The position numbers were made by a program, and so were the translations under genes. From NCBI GenBank assembly GCA_011109175.1, contig RDEW01000004.1, positions 458,030 through 522,029 on the forward strand: a stretch of 64,000 nt of DNA, read 5' to 3'. The stretch comes from Dicyema japonicum (Eukaryota; Dicyemida; Rhombozoa; Dicyemidae). Shown piece after piece: positions 24,470-35,560 of the stretch. Within the stretch, counting starts at the first letter, position 1; each line of letters opens with the position of its first letter. The notes under the pieces are model-generated. The model ran no database searches. It saw nothing but the letters and a program-made list of their open reading frames with translations, and was not told where the DNA came from.

Positions 24470-26040
24470 AATTGAAAATTCCCCTTTACTACGCAAACCA
24501 TTAATTATTACAAATTAAAGTTTCGATTTACTCACAGGGGTATCCATTTAGGATTACAAACTCTTCTTGGCTGATTCACATTCTTCTGTTGCTGTTTCTT
24601 TATATACGCAAGGCTGTAGAGATATCTGAGTTCCCTACCCGGGTTGATAAGGGTATCGACATTCCTCTGCTTAACTGATAAAAAGTTTACGAGATATATT
24701 GGACACACTCCCCGCCTCCCTACGCCATAAAGTGTTTAGTTTTGTCAAAGTCAGCTTAACAGAATTAAGCTATCATTGAGGCTTCACATAAATGTTAATT
24801 GACGAACCGATATTCGGGGACAGATGCACGTGCATACACTTATTGGGAAAACCTCTGACCCCCATAAAGTACTTTTAATATCATGATCTTTACATTTAAA
24901 GACTGACTCATCGGCAACGTGTAACCTACGATGTGATGCTGTTGATATCAGACTTGTGTTTTACATCAGCGATTAAGGATTTCGATTTAGCTGTCGTAAT
25001 CGTATAGGGAAGTTGCATTATTTTATAAATTATCCATGAGTGTAAGGTAGGCCACATCCCACAGTTTGATTGAGAGATTGGAAGTGCAAGGATGGAGATT
25101 GTCGAGAACGCGGCGTGGTTCCGCGAACGTATTGGAATTCGCATCGTTCGCAGCAATCCCCACCTTCTCTTGGTAGCTTTTGCCTGATTTACTTTTTTTC
25201 CTGTTTTCTAGTAACAATATTTGATTGACAGGTTCACTGATTTCTCTCTTGTTAAATCCATCACAATTATGTGTAATGGAAGATATAAAGTTAACAAAGG
25301 ATGATGGTGGGTACATGTCCTTTTGACTGAGGTAGCCAAATAAACGATACGTGCAAACTTTCTTACCGGGTAAGTGCCAGACAAAATTCAAATGCTTCAT
25401 GGTTAGAATTTGCTGCTGTCCATCAGCTGACTGCCCTCCGAAACTGGACTATTATTATTACCCCAGGATCACTGGGTCAAAGAGAAAGAAATAAAAGTTC
25501 TCATCTAACTAAGTGATCCCAGACCGACAAAGGTGAGGACGAGTCCGGCGGGGTCGAGAATCCTGAACAGCTCTTCTCATTGGACATGGCATCGGCTCAA
25601 AATTTCTGTATGATTGTAGATAATTCGATAGTATTTGGAATAGAGGGCAGCTCGGTAGAACAGCCTCCTTTAATAGTTTCCGTTGTAGTTCCGAAACAGA
25701 ATTGTCTACTGGGACTCGCACGCTAACAAAAAATTAAGAGCATTTATTATTCCTTGGCAGCTGTTATCTTTCCTGCAAAAAACCATTTGGAAGTACGGTC
25801 GTTGGTGTAAGGAATTCAAATCAGCCTCAAAGAAGAACATATCGATCGATCCTCTCGCGGAGGCACATTCGAAAACTATAGGATCGTTGTTCAGTAAGAA
25901 TTCGGAAATTGTTAGAAACTGTTTATTTCTCAGTGATCGTGGGATTACTAGAGTGTTACCACTCTAACATTAAAGGAAGCGACAGTAAAAGGCGATCGAT
26001 CAAAACATGTTTGAGACATAGCTAGAGAGGCACGTCACCA
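24470..26040. other. no gene recognised
   Basis: A 125-codon minus-strand open frame at 25023-25400 and a 70-codon one at 25509-25721 show no domain I recognise, no signal peptide and no micro-intron pattern; I treat them as chance or decayed repeat. Confidence 0.4.
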
Positions 26041-26049
26041 CTAATAATT

Positions 26050-26245
26050 TTTCAGCCATACTGTATCTTCTACATTCAGAGGATGTCCAAGAAGTTGTCT
26101 TCCCAAGATACTTGCGGAGGATTACGTTATGATCGGGGCCAACTGATGGATGCAGACGATCTGGGCGAAATCAGGAGGCGAGCACGACAATGAAAGGGAT
26201 GGAGATGGCTAGCGGAAAGGATTAAAGAAAAACATGGCACAAGAG
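26050..26245 (+). pseudogene. LINE family A C-terminal fragment
   Basis: DADDLGEIRRRARQ, then GWRWLAERIKE: the family A terminal signature, frame-broken. Upstream sequence may be part of the same insertion but shows no other block. Confidence 0.55.
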
Positions 26246-26249
26246 AAAC

Positions 26250-27205
26250 CATAAACAGTTACTGGTAACGCGAATGTGGTTTAACGAACTGTTACCACTC
26301 TCACTTTCCACTCCTAAGCTGTCCACGTGGATCCGCAGACTAGCCGCTAACCTTTTAAGAAATTTGAACGCGGCTAAATTAACAAAACAAACTGATCTTT
26401 TAGTGGCAATACAGGGAGGCAATCAAACCGAAATTAAGTCATCAGCAAGCATCCATCAGTGAGAGTTGTGCTTTGTTTGGAACACTTTTAGGCAACAACT
26501 CAAAAGGAATTTGCCTACTACTTGGGTTCAATGCTTGCGCCAGTGGTCAACTTTTAAAGAGTTTAATCTACTCTTTTGCTGACGGAGCGCTGGAACACGA
26601 GAAAAAAGGTGATGAATGGAATAATTGTGGGAGGGCTCGAGGCCACTTGGTATCTTGTACAGCCTGTGCCCTCGGAGTAAATATCACAAACAAAAAGGCT
26701 TTTACCGAGGAAGGGTAAAAAATACATTGCTTGGAAAACCACCTCTCTGGATGGTTTCTCCCCCTCCAACATTGAAGTAATGCAACTCACCTAGAATCAC
26801 CTTTTAAAAGATACGAAAGTCTCGGTGGAGAGTTTTTTTAACCGATCGCAATGAAAACCTCGGGAGTCATTGTAGGAAAGTTATTAACCGTGCTGAACAG
26901 TATTGGATCGCTCATCGTGAAGAGGAATAATCGAGAGAGGAGCTGGCTTATTAAGCGCATTTCCTTACCTGTTTTATTTAAAATAACCAAAACGTTTGTT
27001 AATAGTTATTTAAACATATATTCTAGCAGATGGCCAATCAATATATTGGCTATGTTGGCTGATGACATTGTTATTGACTATTTGATGCACTTATTATTTC
27101 CACAAATGTCTATGCCACGCTATTGGTCTATCAGTCATTCCAGTGTCAAAACCATAACAACTAAAATAACTCAAAAATGAAAACACAGTACAAGGGTGAA
27201 GCCAC
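26250..27205. other. no firm gene; decayed sequence
   Basis: Plus-strand frames at 26473-26718 and 26851-27180 were inspected. The second contains AMLADDIVIDYL, faintly like an RT A-D-D motif, but nothing else supports it. Confidence 0.35.
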
Positions 27206-27207
27206 AT

Positions 27208-27375
27208 AATTAGTTCATTAACCTCGGATACATCGAGAAAGAAGTTGCAGTAAATTAGTTACCTGAGATAGGTGGAACACATGATGCCACTCTAGTAGGA
27301 AGGGGAAGAGGTGGAACAGACAAAACAAACAGACAACATCAACCAATTAGCCACGTAGCACCACATGGCGCCAGG
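27208..27375 (-). repeat. SINE-B copy
   Basis: Plus strand from CATTAACCTCGGATACATCG to CACGTAGCACCACATGGCGC; the central part is deleted compared with the 305-bp copies. It ends about 110 nt before the PAR-6 start codon and so sits in its promoter region. Confidence 0.7.
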
Positions 27376-27487
27376 ATTACTACCTAGTTGGGTCAATAAA
27401 CGATGATGAGTAAAACATAATTAATATTTTTGTATAAATTTAAAATAAATTTGTTTAATAAAATTTAAAATAAATTAATCCATAATA

Positions 27488-28342
27488 ATGTCTGGGCCAC
27501 TGGTAAATGCCAACACTGAAATGATTCCTGTAAAAAGCAAAGTGAAATTGTAATAATATTATTAGTATTATGCAGAATACAGACGATTCTCATTTAATCC
27601 TGCCAATTTCTCTTCATTCAACAGTTTCTACGAACTCATTGAAGAGATTCATGGACTTTGCTCACTTAAATTTGTTATAAGCTATTCTGACAACCAAAAA
27701 GACATTCTCCCGATCAACAACGACGCTAATTACCAACGGGCGGTCAGAGTATCCTCCCCTCTCCTACGACTCCTTATAACCAGAATAGGTGATTCATATT
27801 GTGAGATAAATGGCTATGGACACGTGCCAAAAAAAGCAAATCCACTAAGAAAAGGCAAAAATAAGTTTTTTTTGAATGGTGCCAGCACTTGTTCATCGCC
27901 TGTAGTATCCCTCCCGGTCGATTTTCACTGCATATCTTCAATTCTTGAGTCAGAGACCGTCAAAATTAATAAGGATGACTGTTATTATAGGAAGATACAA
28001 ATTAACAGATCAGATGGCCCAAACACGCCACTGGGGTTTAATATTCGGCATCTGAAGAGGATCTCTGATGAAGATCGTCCAGCCGTGATGATATCGAGAT
28101 TGTTGCCAGGTGGTCTCGCTCAGGCCTCAGGAGTACTCAATGTGGGTGATCAAATTTATGAGGTTAATGGTAAATCTGTGAAAAATAAATCTCTTTATGA
28201 AGTGAACCAGATCATTCAAGAGAATATGGAGTGTTTGGTTCTCACGGTTAAGCCAGTTCAGTCAAAGAAAGTCAAGTTTACTAGGAAGAATATATCCGAA
28301 AATGAGGATGTGGTCACTTATTTTGGGGATTATTTGTCTTAA
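27488..28342 (+). CDS. par-6: PAR-6 polarity adaptor (PB1-CRIB-PDZ)
   Basis: Scaffold of the PAR-3/PAR-6/aPKC apical polarity complex. Two exons, 27488-27541 and 27566-28342, with one 24-nt intron (GT..AG, phase 0); 276 aa. PB1 domain from about residue 19 (YYAEYRRFSFNP...LPINNDANYQRAV), which binds aPKC; semi-CRIB around 132-145 (V-S-L-P), which with the PDZ binds Cdc42-GTP; PDZ at about 160-250 with the carboxylate loop PLGF at 173-176. The C-terminus is short: the protein ends about 25 residues after the PDZ, whereas vertebrate PAR-6 has a longer tail (about 346 aa total). Splicing at this intron restores the conserved first PB1 strand, which was the clearest proof of micro-introns here. 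No lesion. Confidence 0.95.
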
Positions 28343-28734
28343 TCTATTTATTATAGTTTTTTGATATGCGAGTTAATTATTCATGTGGTTTATTGATTGC
28401 CTTTTTGTTGTTAAATATAATTTTTTTGAACTTTAAATTCTTCAATGTTAGGGAAGACAAGGGCACTCAGAAGGTTTCAAGAAACCCATCTTCCAAAAGT
28501 AATTGAGCCTTTAGGTGACAAACCCCAAGGTAAATAATGAATGTAGGATTAAAATTATCTATTCGTGGTATGTTTCTCTACTAATTCATTGGGATTGTTT
28601 ATTAACGCATAGATGCTTGGTCATGTCGACTAGGATCTCCCCCATTTCGGTATGGATCATTTATGTGGGAACTTTCTTTTAACCCAGTGATCCTGAGGTA
28701 ATAGATGTTGGGTGGTCAGATGAGTGCTTTATGT
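28343..28734. other. PAR-6 3' flank, no gene recognised
   Basis: A 32-codon frame from 28446 (MLGKTRALRRF...) could be a first exon but has no recognisable continuation before the SINE. Confidence 0.35.
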
Positions 28735-29066
28735 TTGACATCACATAATAATAGCCTTTTCACGAGAGCCATAGTATTTATAGCTCCGCATAGGCAGGAC
28801 ACACACTTTATTTAAGTAAAGAACAGTTAATTTTAACTAATCGTAGAACCAAGGAATTATCTTCACTTCTTGTTTTCTTTTTCTTGTGTGTGGGTCCTTT
28901 CTAGACAGTCCAGTTCTGCAGTGAGTATCCACTGATGACGGCGTCACTCGTCAAAGCCCTTTTATAATCGGTGATGCGTGGAACCTTCCACTAGGTGAAC
29001 AGCAGCGAGAATCGAACCCGTAACCAAGTCACTTTAGCCCGACACCTAACCACTATGCCACCCGGC
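28735..29066 (-). mobile_element. SINE-A, full length with LINE-like 3' tail
   Basis: Minus orientation. Head near 29066 with box A (reverse of CCTAACCACTA, 29045-29055) and box B (29009-29018); body with GTGACGCCGTCATCAGTGGA; 3' tail at 28735-28800 reading TATGCGGAGCTATAAATACT then ATGGCTCTCGTGAAAAGG and an AT-rich end. The tail matches the 3' UTR of the family A LINE (5615-5690 and 49975-50035). Confidence 0.88.
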
Positions 29067-29069
29067 TGT

Positions 29070-29745
29070 TTGGCATCACAAATACATGATAAATCAGTTT
29101 GTTCGCTTCTTGTAAAATTGCATCCAACATAGTTCAAGTCCTTCAATGTTGGTAGTACAACTCTACGATAATGCATAAGGCCTTCAATGGTTTCTCAAGC
29201 AATTACTATTTCACAAGACAGTTATTAAAATAACTAAAGAATTTTGAGATGTGAGTAGACTATATGGATATTCTCTCTGAGTCTGAAACAGAGTTATGAC
29301 AGACTTTTCAGGAATGGGAGTAGAGATGGTCCAGTTTTGTTTGTGAGAAAAGATTAAAGGCTCCAGTAGGAACGTTTGTGTTTGAAGTAGAATGGAAACT
29401 TTTTCACAATCAAGGTTTTCCTCTAATTTTCAAAAGAATGGAATATGATCACTTATTGAGTCGGAAGTGACAGACCAGGGCATTAATTGGAGACAAAATG
29501 AGTGCGAAGAGTAATGTTCGGCAAATTTGATGGTCATTCTCCCACTTTTATCAAGTTCTCGTGTTTTTCAAAGAGTCATAGTAGTGGAATTTAAAAAAAA
29601 GTTTCGTCTCATAAATCAAAGCCATGTCAATTTTAGTCCGTCGAGTCGGCTCAATGATCCAAGGATCCACGTGAGACTAATTGATCTCTAGAGCGTATAT
29701 CGATAGCTATTGTCATTATTAACAGCCTGGCGATTCAACCTCTCT
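29070..29745. other. no gene recognised
   Basis: Frequent stops on both strands; no motif. Confidence 0.4.
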
Positions 29746-29749
29746 AGAT

Positions 29750-29990
29750 TTATTTATTTTTTATTTAAAAACCAAGAGTCACCGACAAAACAAATGAAGG
29801 TAGGGGTCAGGTGATCCCGGTCCCTTTGAGCAGCCGCCTCATCTTTCCTCGGTGTTCCTCCCGAGGGCCGACACACTTCCTGTATGGAAGAATCACTTTA
29901 CGGAAGTTTAGGGGTTTTGGCTGAGCTCCCGTTCTCCTCACGAGTTCCTCGAACGGGGTTGATTTTAATGACGATGAGGATCTTTCTCTA
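29750..29990. repeat. repeat family C copy
   Basis: Longest copy of family C, about 240 bp: TTATTTAAAAACCAAGAGTC, GGTCAGGTGATCCCGG, TCGGTGTTCCTCCCGAGG, CACGAGTTCCTCGAACGGG. Shared with 15945-16180 along its length and with shorter pieces elsewhere. Confidence 0.7.
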
Positions 29991-30328
29991 GATTAATTTA
30001 ATTATTTTTAATATATTCCATGTTTTTAAAATGATTAATTATAAAAAATATATAAAAATAATTTATTAAATGTGCTGTTGTGGGATGATGATTTGTAGTA
30101 TTTGATAATCAATGATTTCTAATCTTCTCTCTGACCACACATTTATTTTTTTACTAACAAATGTTATATTTTATTAAGTAGATAGGCATAACCCCGCTAA
30201 GTGATATGCATTAAACAAGACATCTTTGTATTCAAGCTCAGGTCAATTGAACAACAAAACATTATCAACTCTATAATCCTCAACCTTTAGGAATATGTGA
30301 GGTCACTCTTTGCCATAATCATGTAACC

Positions 30329-31516
30329 CAGAGGTTCCCAAACCTGGGTTCCACTAAGTTCCAAATTTTTTTAATTCTTGCGAATAGTGCTATGGCTCCA
30401 ACGAATCTTAGACGTCATTTTAAACCAGGAACTTTCAAAGAAAAAAAATAATATTTTATGCGGAAATTGGACCAAAATAAAGTTCAAGCATCCCTTTTTA
30501 CAAAAATTCAAAATAAACGAAAAAACACTGCATGCTAGTTATGCTGACATTACCGCTAAAAATATGAAATCGCATACTCTCGCCGAAACTGTCATTTTGC
30601 CTGCATGCAAAGTAGTGAAGATAATGTTCGGAGAAATTGCTGTCGCTGAGCTCGACTTAATTCCTATTTCTAATAATTCTGTGAGCAGACGGCTGTTTGT
30701 ATACAAGAGAAGTTGGATGACTTTATTGAATGCCTCAATGATGAATGTTGGTGTTGCAATTAGCATACCTGGCCGATATTTTTCATGAACTCAATGTTCT
30801 CAATAGCAGCATGCAAGTAAGAAGTGAAAATCTATTGAGTTGCGCGGACAAAATAGCTGCTTTTCTGAAAAAACTACAAATATAGAAACGACATAGCAGG
30901 AATGAAAACTTGGAAATGTTCCCTCATGTGCGAGAAAGAAATTTTAAAGAAATTGTTCAACAAATTGTAGACCATTTGGAGTCACTATTTACATGAAAGA
31001 ATAATTATTTTTCATCCATATCAGTTGAACTCTATGATTAGTGAGGAATCCTTTTGCTGAGTAAAAAATATCTGAAAACGAGCTATCACTAAAAGAGGAA
31101 GAAGAACTTGCTTTTGTTTCAACAGAACGTTAAAATATAATATTTACAGCTTGATATTGAATTCGTTTTGGCTGATTGTCAAAAAAAAATATCCTATTCT
31201 GGCAAACAAAGCTTTAAGAGTTTTGGTCCAATTTTCAACGACTTATCTCTGTGAAAGTGGATTTTCTGCATTAACAAATATAAAGCATAAAAACGCGCGA
31301 ACCTACTGTATGTGGAGGAAGACCTGCGTTTATCCCTGTCAAAGACAAGGCCAATTATTACAGAGCTATGCAAGAGACATCAACCATCTCACTAACTAGC
31401 ATTTTATTTTTTTATATTAGCAAAATACTGATTATTGTTAAAAACTACATAAGGGTTCCGTATAAAATGAAAAATGTAGATAGGTTCCGTGCTCTCAAAA
31501 AGGTTGGGAACCACTG
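30329..31516 (+). mobile_element. hAT DNA transposon relic (ZBED-like transposase)
   Basis: Terminal inverted repeats CAGAGGTTCCCAAACCT (left) and, at the right end, the reverse complement of CAGTGGTTCCCAACCT. The 8-bp flanks (atgtaacc, ctataaca) agree at five positions, a decayed hAT duplication. Inside, one open frame of 136 codons (30378-30788) carries FKINEKTLHASY, SHTLAETVILPACK, KIMFGE and IPISNNSVSRR, typical of ZBED5/FAM200-type hAT transposases. The C-terminal dimerisation block TYLCESGFSALTNIKHKNA is at 31228-31284. The middle of the transposase is missing or scrambled, so the element is dead. Confidence 0.82.
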
Positions 31517-31744
31517 CTATAACATATAAAAACTGCGATTAATGATTAGAGCAGAGGTTTTCAGAAAATAATTCTCGCGGCACACTAATCATAAAAATAA
31601 TCACACTTTAAAAAATAAAAAATTAAATTTTTCTCGGATACGTAAAAGTGGGGAAAAAAATTGGTAATTTAATGGGCAAATTTTTATTAATTTCGAATGG
31701 TTGACAACGCCACTCGCATTTCTGAATCTACTGGCCAAAACGAA

Positions 31745-32010
31745 TGACCAACGACGAGCTCTACAGAATCACTCAAACAACACAAATTGGGAATAAAGTG
31801 ACTTGGGCGAAATGACAGCTTCGGAGCTTCGCCAATCAGGCCATGGAATCATACTTCTCTATATTAAACAACGAATCGAGGTCGACAAAGAACTCACTTG
31901 CATAGGAAGAAAGCTGAAAACAGTAGAGGATCTGGATGATCTGAGACCGGTTGCGAGAAACAGGGGAGGATGGAAACGACTCACAGCCCGTGTCTGTTTC
32001 AACATATATA
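31745..32010 (+). pseudogene. LINE family A C-terminal fragment
   Basis: KLKTVEDLDDLRPVARNRGG then WKRLTARV at about 31908-31990, in the family A pattern, open for about 80 codons. Inside the second hAT element. Confidence 0.7.
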
Positions 32011-32319
32011 TGTTTCAAACGTATATCCAACTCCATTATCATTAATTTTAACGATCGATCGTTAAACAGTTCAACAAGGTTTTCATTTTCTTTAACGGAT
32101 TAGTGTTCTGACTGTGACACAAGACAAGGATCATCAAGTTTTCGCCAATGGTATGAGGTTTCAGTTCTTTTATATCAATTCAGAAATATAATCATTTCAA
32201 TAATTCCGTTGAGCTCACAAAAGTATCACTAAACAACATTTGACTGGATCTACGATATTATTAATAGCACTTTCGAAGAACCAAAAATGTAATTTATTTA
32301 ATTAAGGCCGTATTTTTCT

Positions 32320-33000
32320 TCAGGTTATTCCTTCTCCCACAATTCTCTTAATTAACTTCCTCCATGCTCCACGGTTACTGGCAATTATTCTGAGCGTATC
32401 CAGATCATCTCCTGTTTTCAGCTTTCGTCTTACATTGGTCAGGTCCTTGTGTAGAACCTTTGGAAAAGTTATGCGAGGTCTTCTACGGAACGAGGTATTC
32501 ACTTCTCCATTGCTATTTTAGCAGGTGTCATCTGGCTCATCCGAAGGATGTGACCAAACAGACGCCATCTTGATTCAAGGATATCCAGACTCAATGGTCT
32601 TGTATTACATACTTTGTATAGATTCTTGTTTGTAATTTTTTTGGCCAGTTGATGGCAAGCAACAGTCGGAGTTGTTTACGATGGAAGGCATCTAGTTTGT
32701 CCATTACCGCTTCTGAGACTCCCCAGGGTGCAGCGTTGTACATTAGGACCGGTTTCACGAAGGCATTGTATAGTCTCACACGTAATCGTGTGCTAATTCG
32801 TTTACGATGATTTCAGACTTCTCCCATTTTTCTGAAGGCCGCGACGGCCAACATCTTCCTGTTAGTGATATCCTCAGCGTCTCCGAGCAACGACAGTATC
32901 TCCATTTTTCATCAGTTCGGGTTAATTCACGGCGTATGGTAGTTGTCTCCGTCTTTTCCGTATTGATTTTGATCTACGATACATGGTAAAAACTAAATAA
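32320..33000 (-). pseudogene. LINE family A 3' relic
   Basis: Reading leftwards from about 33000: LLGDAEDITNRKMLA, VRLYNAFVKPVLMYNAAPWG, MDKLDAFHRKQLRLLLAINW, then GRPR-like and NRGAWRKL blocks. One of the longer family A pieces, covering the region downstream of the RT domain. Frame breaks near 32.5-32.6 kb. Confidence 0.8.
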
Positions 33001-33149
33001 TACTTGTGTTGTTTTTTTTCAAATGCATAAAATAATCAACAGATTTTTTGAATAGTCCGGATGCTTGGAAGTAAAATGTCTATTTAGTTTGCTAGGAACC
33101 ATTTACTAAATTTGTATTTTTCTGGCGGCACACCGTTTGCAATCTCTGG

Positions 33150-33955
33150 ATTAGAAAGCACATTGGATGAATCGTTAACCATTAATTTATTACTGGGTTA
33201 TCTACATTCCTATACCCTCATCAGGAGAGATCTGTTAATCTTATCAAGGAGATCTGTTATAAGGCGATCCTATTGCTACAGAAATCTCTCATCCCCCGTT
33301 GAATGCCTTGGAACATTGGAGAGATCTCGATTATGAAATTTTCCAAAGGACTTAGTACGATAGTATAACACCATTTTTTGCAACGTAAAAAACCTTGAAA
33401 TCCGCAGCAATCCTGACAAAACGAAAACACCCTATAGACATAAAATCATCATCCTATCTCACAATGGTCCCCCCACATTGCAGCACTTGCAAATTGTTCC
33501 TTTCTCAAAGGCTTCCGCAGTGACCACAACTTGGGTAATAGAACACTCAGCTGAAAGAATACATCAATTTGGACTTGAAAAATGTAAATTAAAACAAATT
33601 CACGCAGTTTGTTGACAATCTCAATAACGCCGTATTAACCAAAAATCACTCAGTCATGAAATTTCTCACAAAATAAATTGACCAAACTTTTAATATCAAT
33701 CGATGCAGAAGGAGTGGTTATTTTCCACAGATGTCATGGAAAGGGGTATTAAAGGAACGAAAAGATCTTTCGAACACCAATTTTTTCTAGCACATGTAAA
33801 ATGCACAGATTATAAAACTGGTCCACAGGATAACGGATTGGTGGGAGACTTTATTGCCTTCAATTTTTTTCATCTTTTTTTGTTTTGTTGACTAATAAAT
33901 ACTAAAATTTTGATGTTTAGCTCACTATACTTATCTGTGATTTGTCTGTCTTCTA
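33150..33955. other. no gene recognised
   Basis: Frames up to about 75 codons without motif. Confidence 0.4.
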
Positions 33956-33959
33956 TTTC

Positions 33960-34075
33960 TGTCCGTGTTCTTTGAAAGACTATTTAGTCATGTCAAACTC
34001 AAAAGGCTCCAGGGGTCTGGGAGCTGAAATTAAACAGCCTGTCGTTCGTTACTCCAAGAATTGGGGGTTAGTAAT
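33960..34075 (-). pseudogene. LINE family C RT fragment
   Basis: Minus strand PPILGVTNDRLFNFSSQ, matching the ILGLMFDRLLNFNSH block of the relic at 6300-8702. Confidence 0.5.
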
Positions 34076-34160
34076 AATAAAAGAATTATTGTACAAATTC
34101 TCAAATTTAAAATAAACAAATTTATTATAAAATAATAAATACTCTATTAAATAATTAAAT

Positions 34161-35111
34161 TTATGGAATAAATCCGAGAAGGAGGCAAAAATCGTCAAAT
34201 TTTATGGCATTTTTAGTCTCAGACATAAAAGACGTGTCCTCGTTAATATTATCGGTTACAAAGTCAGTTTGAGAGGAGACTGAAAGAAATTGGGGAGATT
34301 CAGACATTGAATTTAACGAATTTCGATCACAACTGGAGACAAATTGACTGCCGAAATTCTGGAACGACTGTTGTCTGTTCAGTGACTTGTATCTCTGTGA
34401 GACAGATCTCGGGAGACTCCATTTGTCTTGGGAATCGTTAAAGTCGAATGAATTTAACTGACTTATTTGGAGCGGTTTGACGTTCACTTTTCTATTTCTG
34501 ACGTCTGGAAGTCGATACTGTAAAAGGACATTGGAGTTTTGCTTTTCTGGTGCGGTCCTCGAGTCGTTCCACCAAATGAAAGCCGAGAAGGGGGAATCAT
34601 CCTCCACCTTAGTTTTCTGTAGTCTTTTAGTCAGGTTTATTTTATCGTAATCAGAATTGAGCATCACAAAGTAATAAAGCGACTCGTCCTCGGAAAAAGA
34701 CTCCTTTAAAATTGCCACGTGGATTCGCTGTTTGTTACTTTCAAAGCTTAAAATTGGTGGAAACAGTTTTTGATAGATTATATTGCCCCCTGTTACCTCA
34801 AGGAGAACCCCAGCTGGCCCACTTTCAGCAATAATGGACAAAATATTCCACAAATTAACCACTTCCAGTTCCATCGTTATTTTAGAATTTTGTTTCTCCA
34901 AACATAAGAATTCATTGTCGATAGTAAGGGCCTCGTCAAACCTCCTCTCATGACTCAGATTTTCGAAGCACAGTGAGGTCACTTTGTCACATAGGTTGTC
35001 TATTAGTGGTTTCCCCCTGGTGGATGCCTCGTGGTGGCCAATAAAGTTAACTGGAATGGACAAATATTTCATAAACCGAACCAACCTGCGCAAACCAAAT
35101 AAATAAACCAA
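34161..35111 (-). CDS. hypothetical protein, intronless orphan
   Basis: A single open frame of 316 codons, the longest uninterrupted frame in the window, on the minus strand. I recognise no domain. The first 190 residues look globular (hydrophobic strands such as AGVLLEVTGGNIIY and SLYYFVMLNS); from about 195 on the chain is rich in Ser, Asn, Gln and Asp and likely disordered (SVSQRYKSLNRQQSFQNFGS). No signal peptide, membrane helix or nucleic-acid motif. The start could be ATG 35111 or the Met 14 codons in (35072); further exons upstream are possible, since a GT..AG pair of 23 nt spans the first codons. It is odd in having no internal intron where neighbours have one per 100-200 nt. Function unknown. 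Confidence 0.65.
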   Translation of the reverse strand: MVYLFGLRRLVRFMKYLSIPVNFIGHHEASTRGKPLIDNLCDKVTSLCFENLSHERRFDEALTIDNEFLCLEKQNSKITMELEVVNLWNILSIIAESGPAGVLLEVTGGNIIYQKLFPPILSFESNKQRIHVAILKESFSEDESLYYFVMLNSDYDKINLTKRLQKTKVEDDSPFSAFIWWNDSRTAPEKQNSNVLLQYRLPDVRNRKVNVKPLQISQLNSFDFNDSQDKWSLPRSVSQRYKSLNRQQSFQNFGSQFVSSCDRNSLNSMSESPQFLSVSSQTDFVTDNINEDTSFMSETKNAIKFDDFCLLLGFIP

Positions 35112-35339
35112 CTTTATTGATTACTGCTAAAATTACGAGGGAATGCGGTAATCGATTGAATTTGCATGAAATCTAATAAACCGAACAAAGCGATTCCGTG
35201 TCCCCAAATAATTCCACTATAAATTGAGTCAAACTAAAGTACTATAAACAATAAATCACATTTTGACAGATTTATGTGCACTTTGAATTCACAACAACAT
35301 TAAATTATTATCCTGCATAAGTGCCAGACAGATCCTGTT

Positions 35340-35560
35340 AAAACAGCTGCTGTCTAGGCTCCATGGCTTCTGCCTTAGGAGTGACCCCGTCATCAGTGAT
35401 ACCTCACCGACTGTCTACAGGAGCTCACAAACAACCAAACGAAAAAAGACGTTACCTCTTGACCCTTCCAACAATTCTTTACTCTTAAATAAAGTGTGTG
35501 CCCTGCACGTGCTGAACTATTACTGTGCCCTACACGTGCTACTGAAGTATGACTGCATGT
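35340..35560 (+). repeat. SINE-A body/tail fragment
   Basis: Contains GTGACCCCGTCATCAGTGAT and TTAAATAAAGTGTGTGCCCT, diagnostic of the SINE-A body; the tRNA-like head is absent or replaced. After the body a CACGTGCT-containing segment is partly repeated. Confidence 0.6.

Larger units (their letters stand above)
31552..33148. mobile_element. second hAT-like element with 8-bp duplication
   Basis: Left end CAGAGGTTTTCAGAA, right end the reverse complement of CAGAGATTGCAAACGG. Immediate flanks are GATTAGAG (31544-31551) and GATTAGAA (33149-33156), a 7-of-8 match and the right length for hAT. No transposase is visible; the interior is occupied by family A LINE pieces in both orientations. It starts only 35 bp after the first hAT. 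Confidence 0.6.

Noticed and set aside
25023-25400. 125-codon minus-strand open frame
   Set aside because: No domain, no start context, no micro-intron continuation; likely chance or old repeat.
26851-27180. RT-like AMLADDIVIDYL in a 109-codon frame
   Set aside because: No other RT block in order around it.
28446-28541. Short frame MLGKTRALRRF as a first exon
   Set aside because: Only a 17-nt GT..AG follows, leading to a stop after about a dozen codons; no family match.
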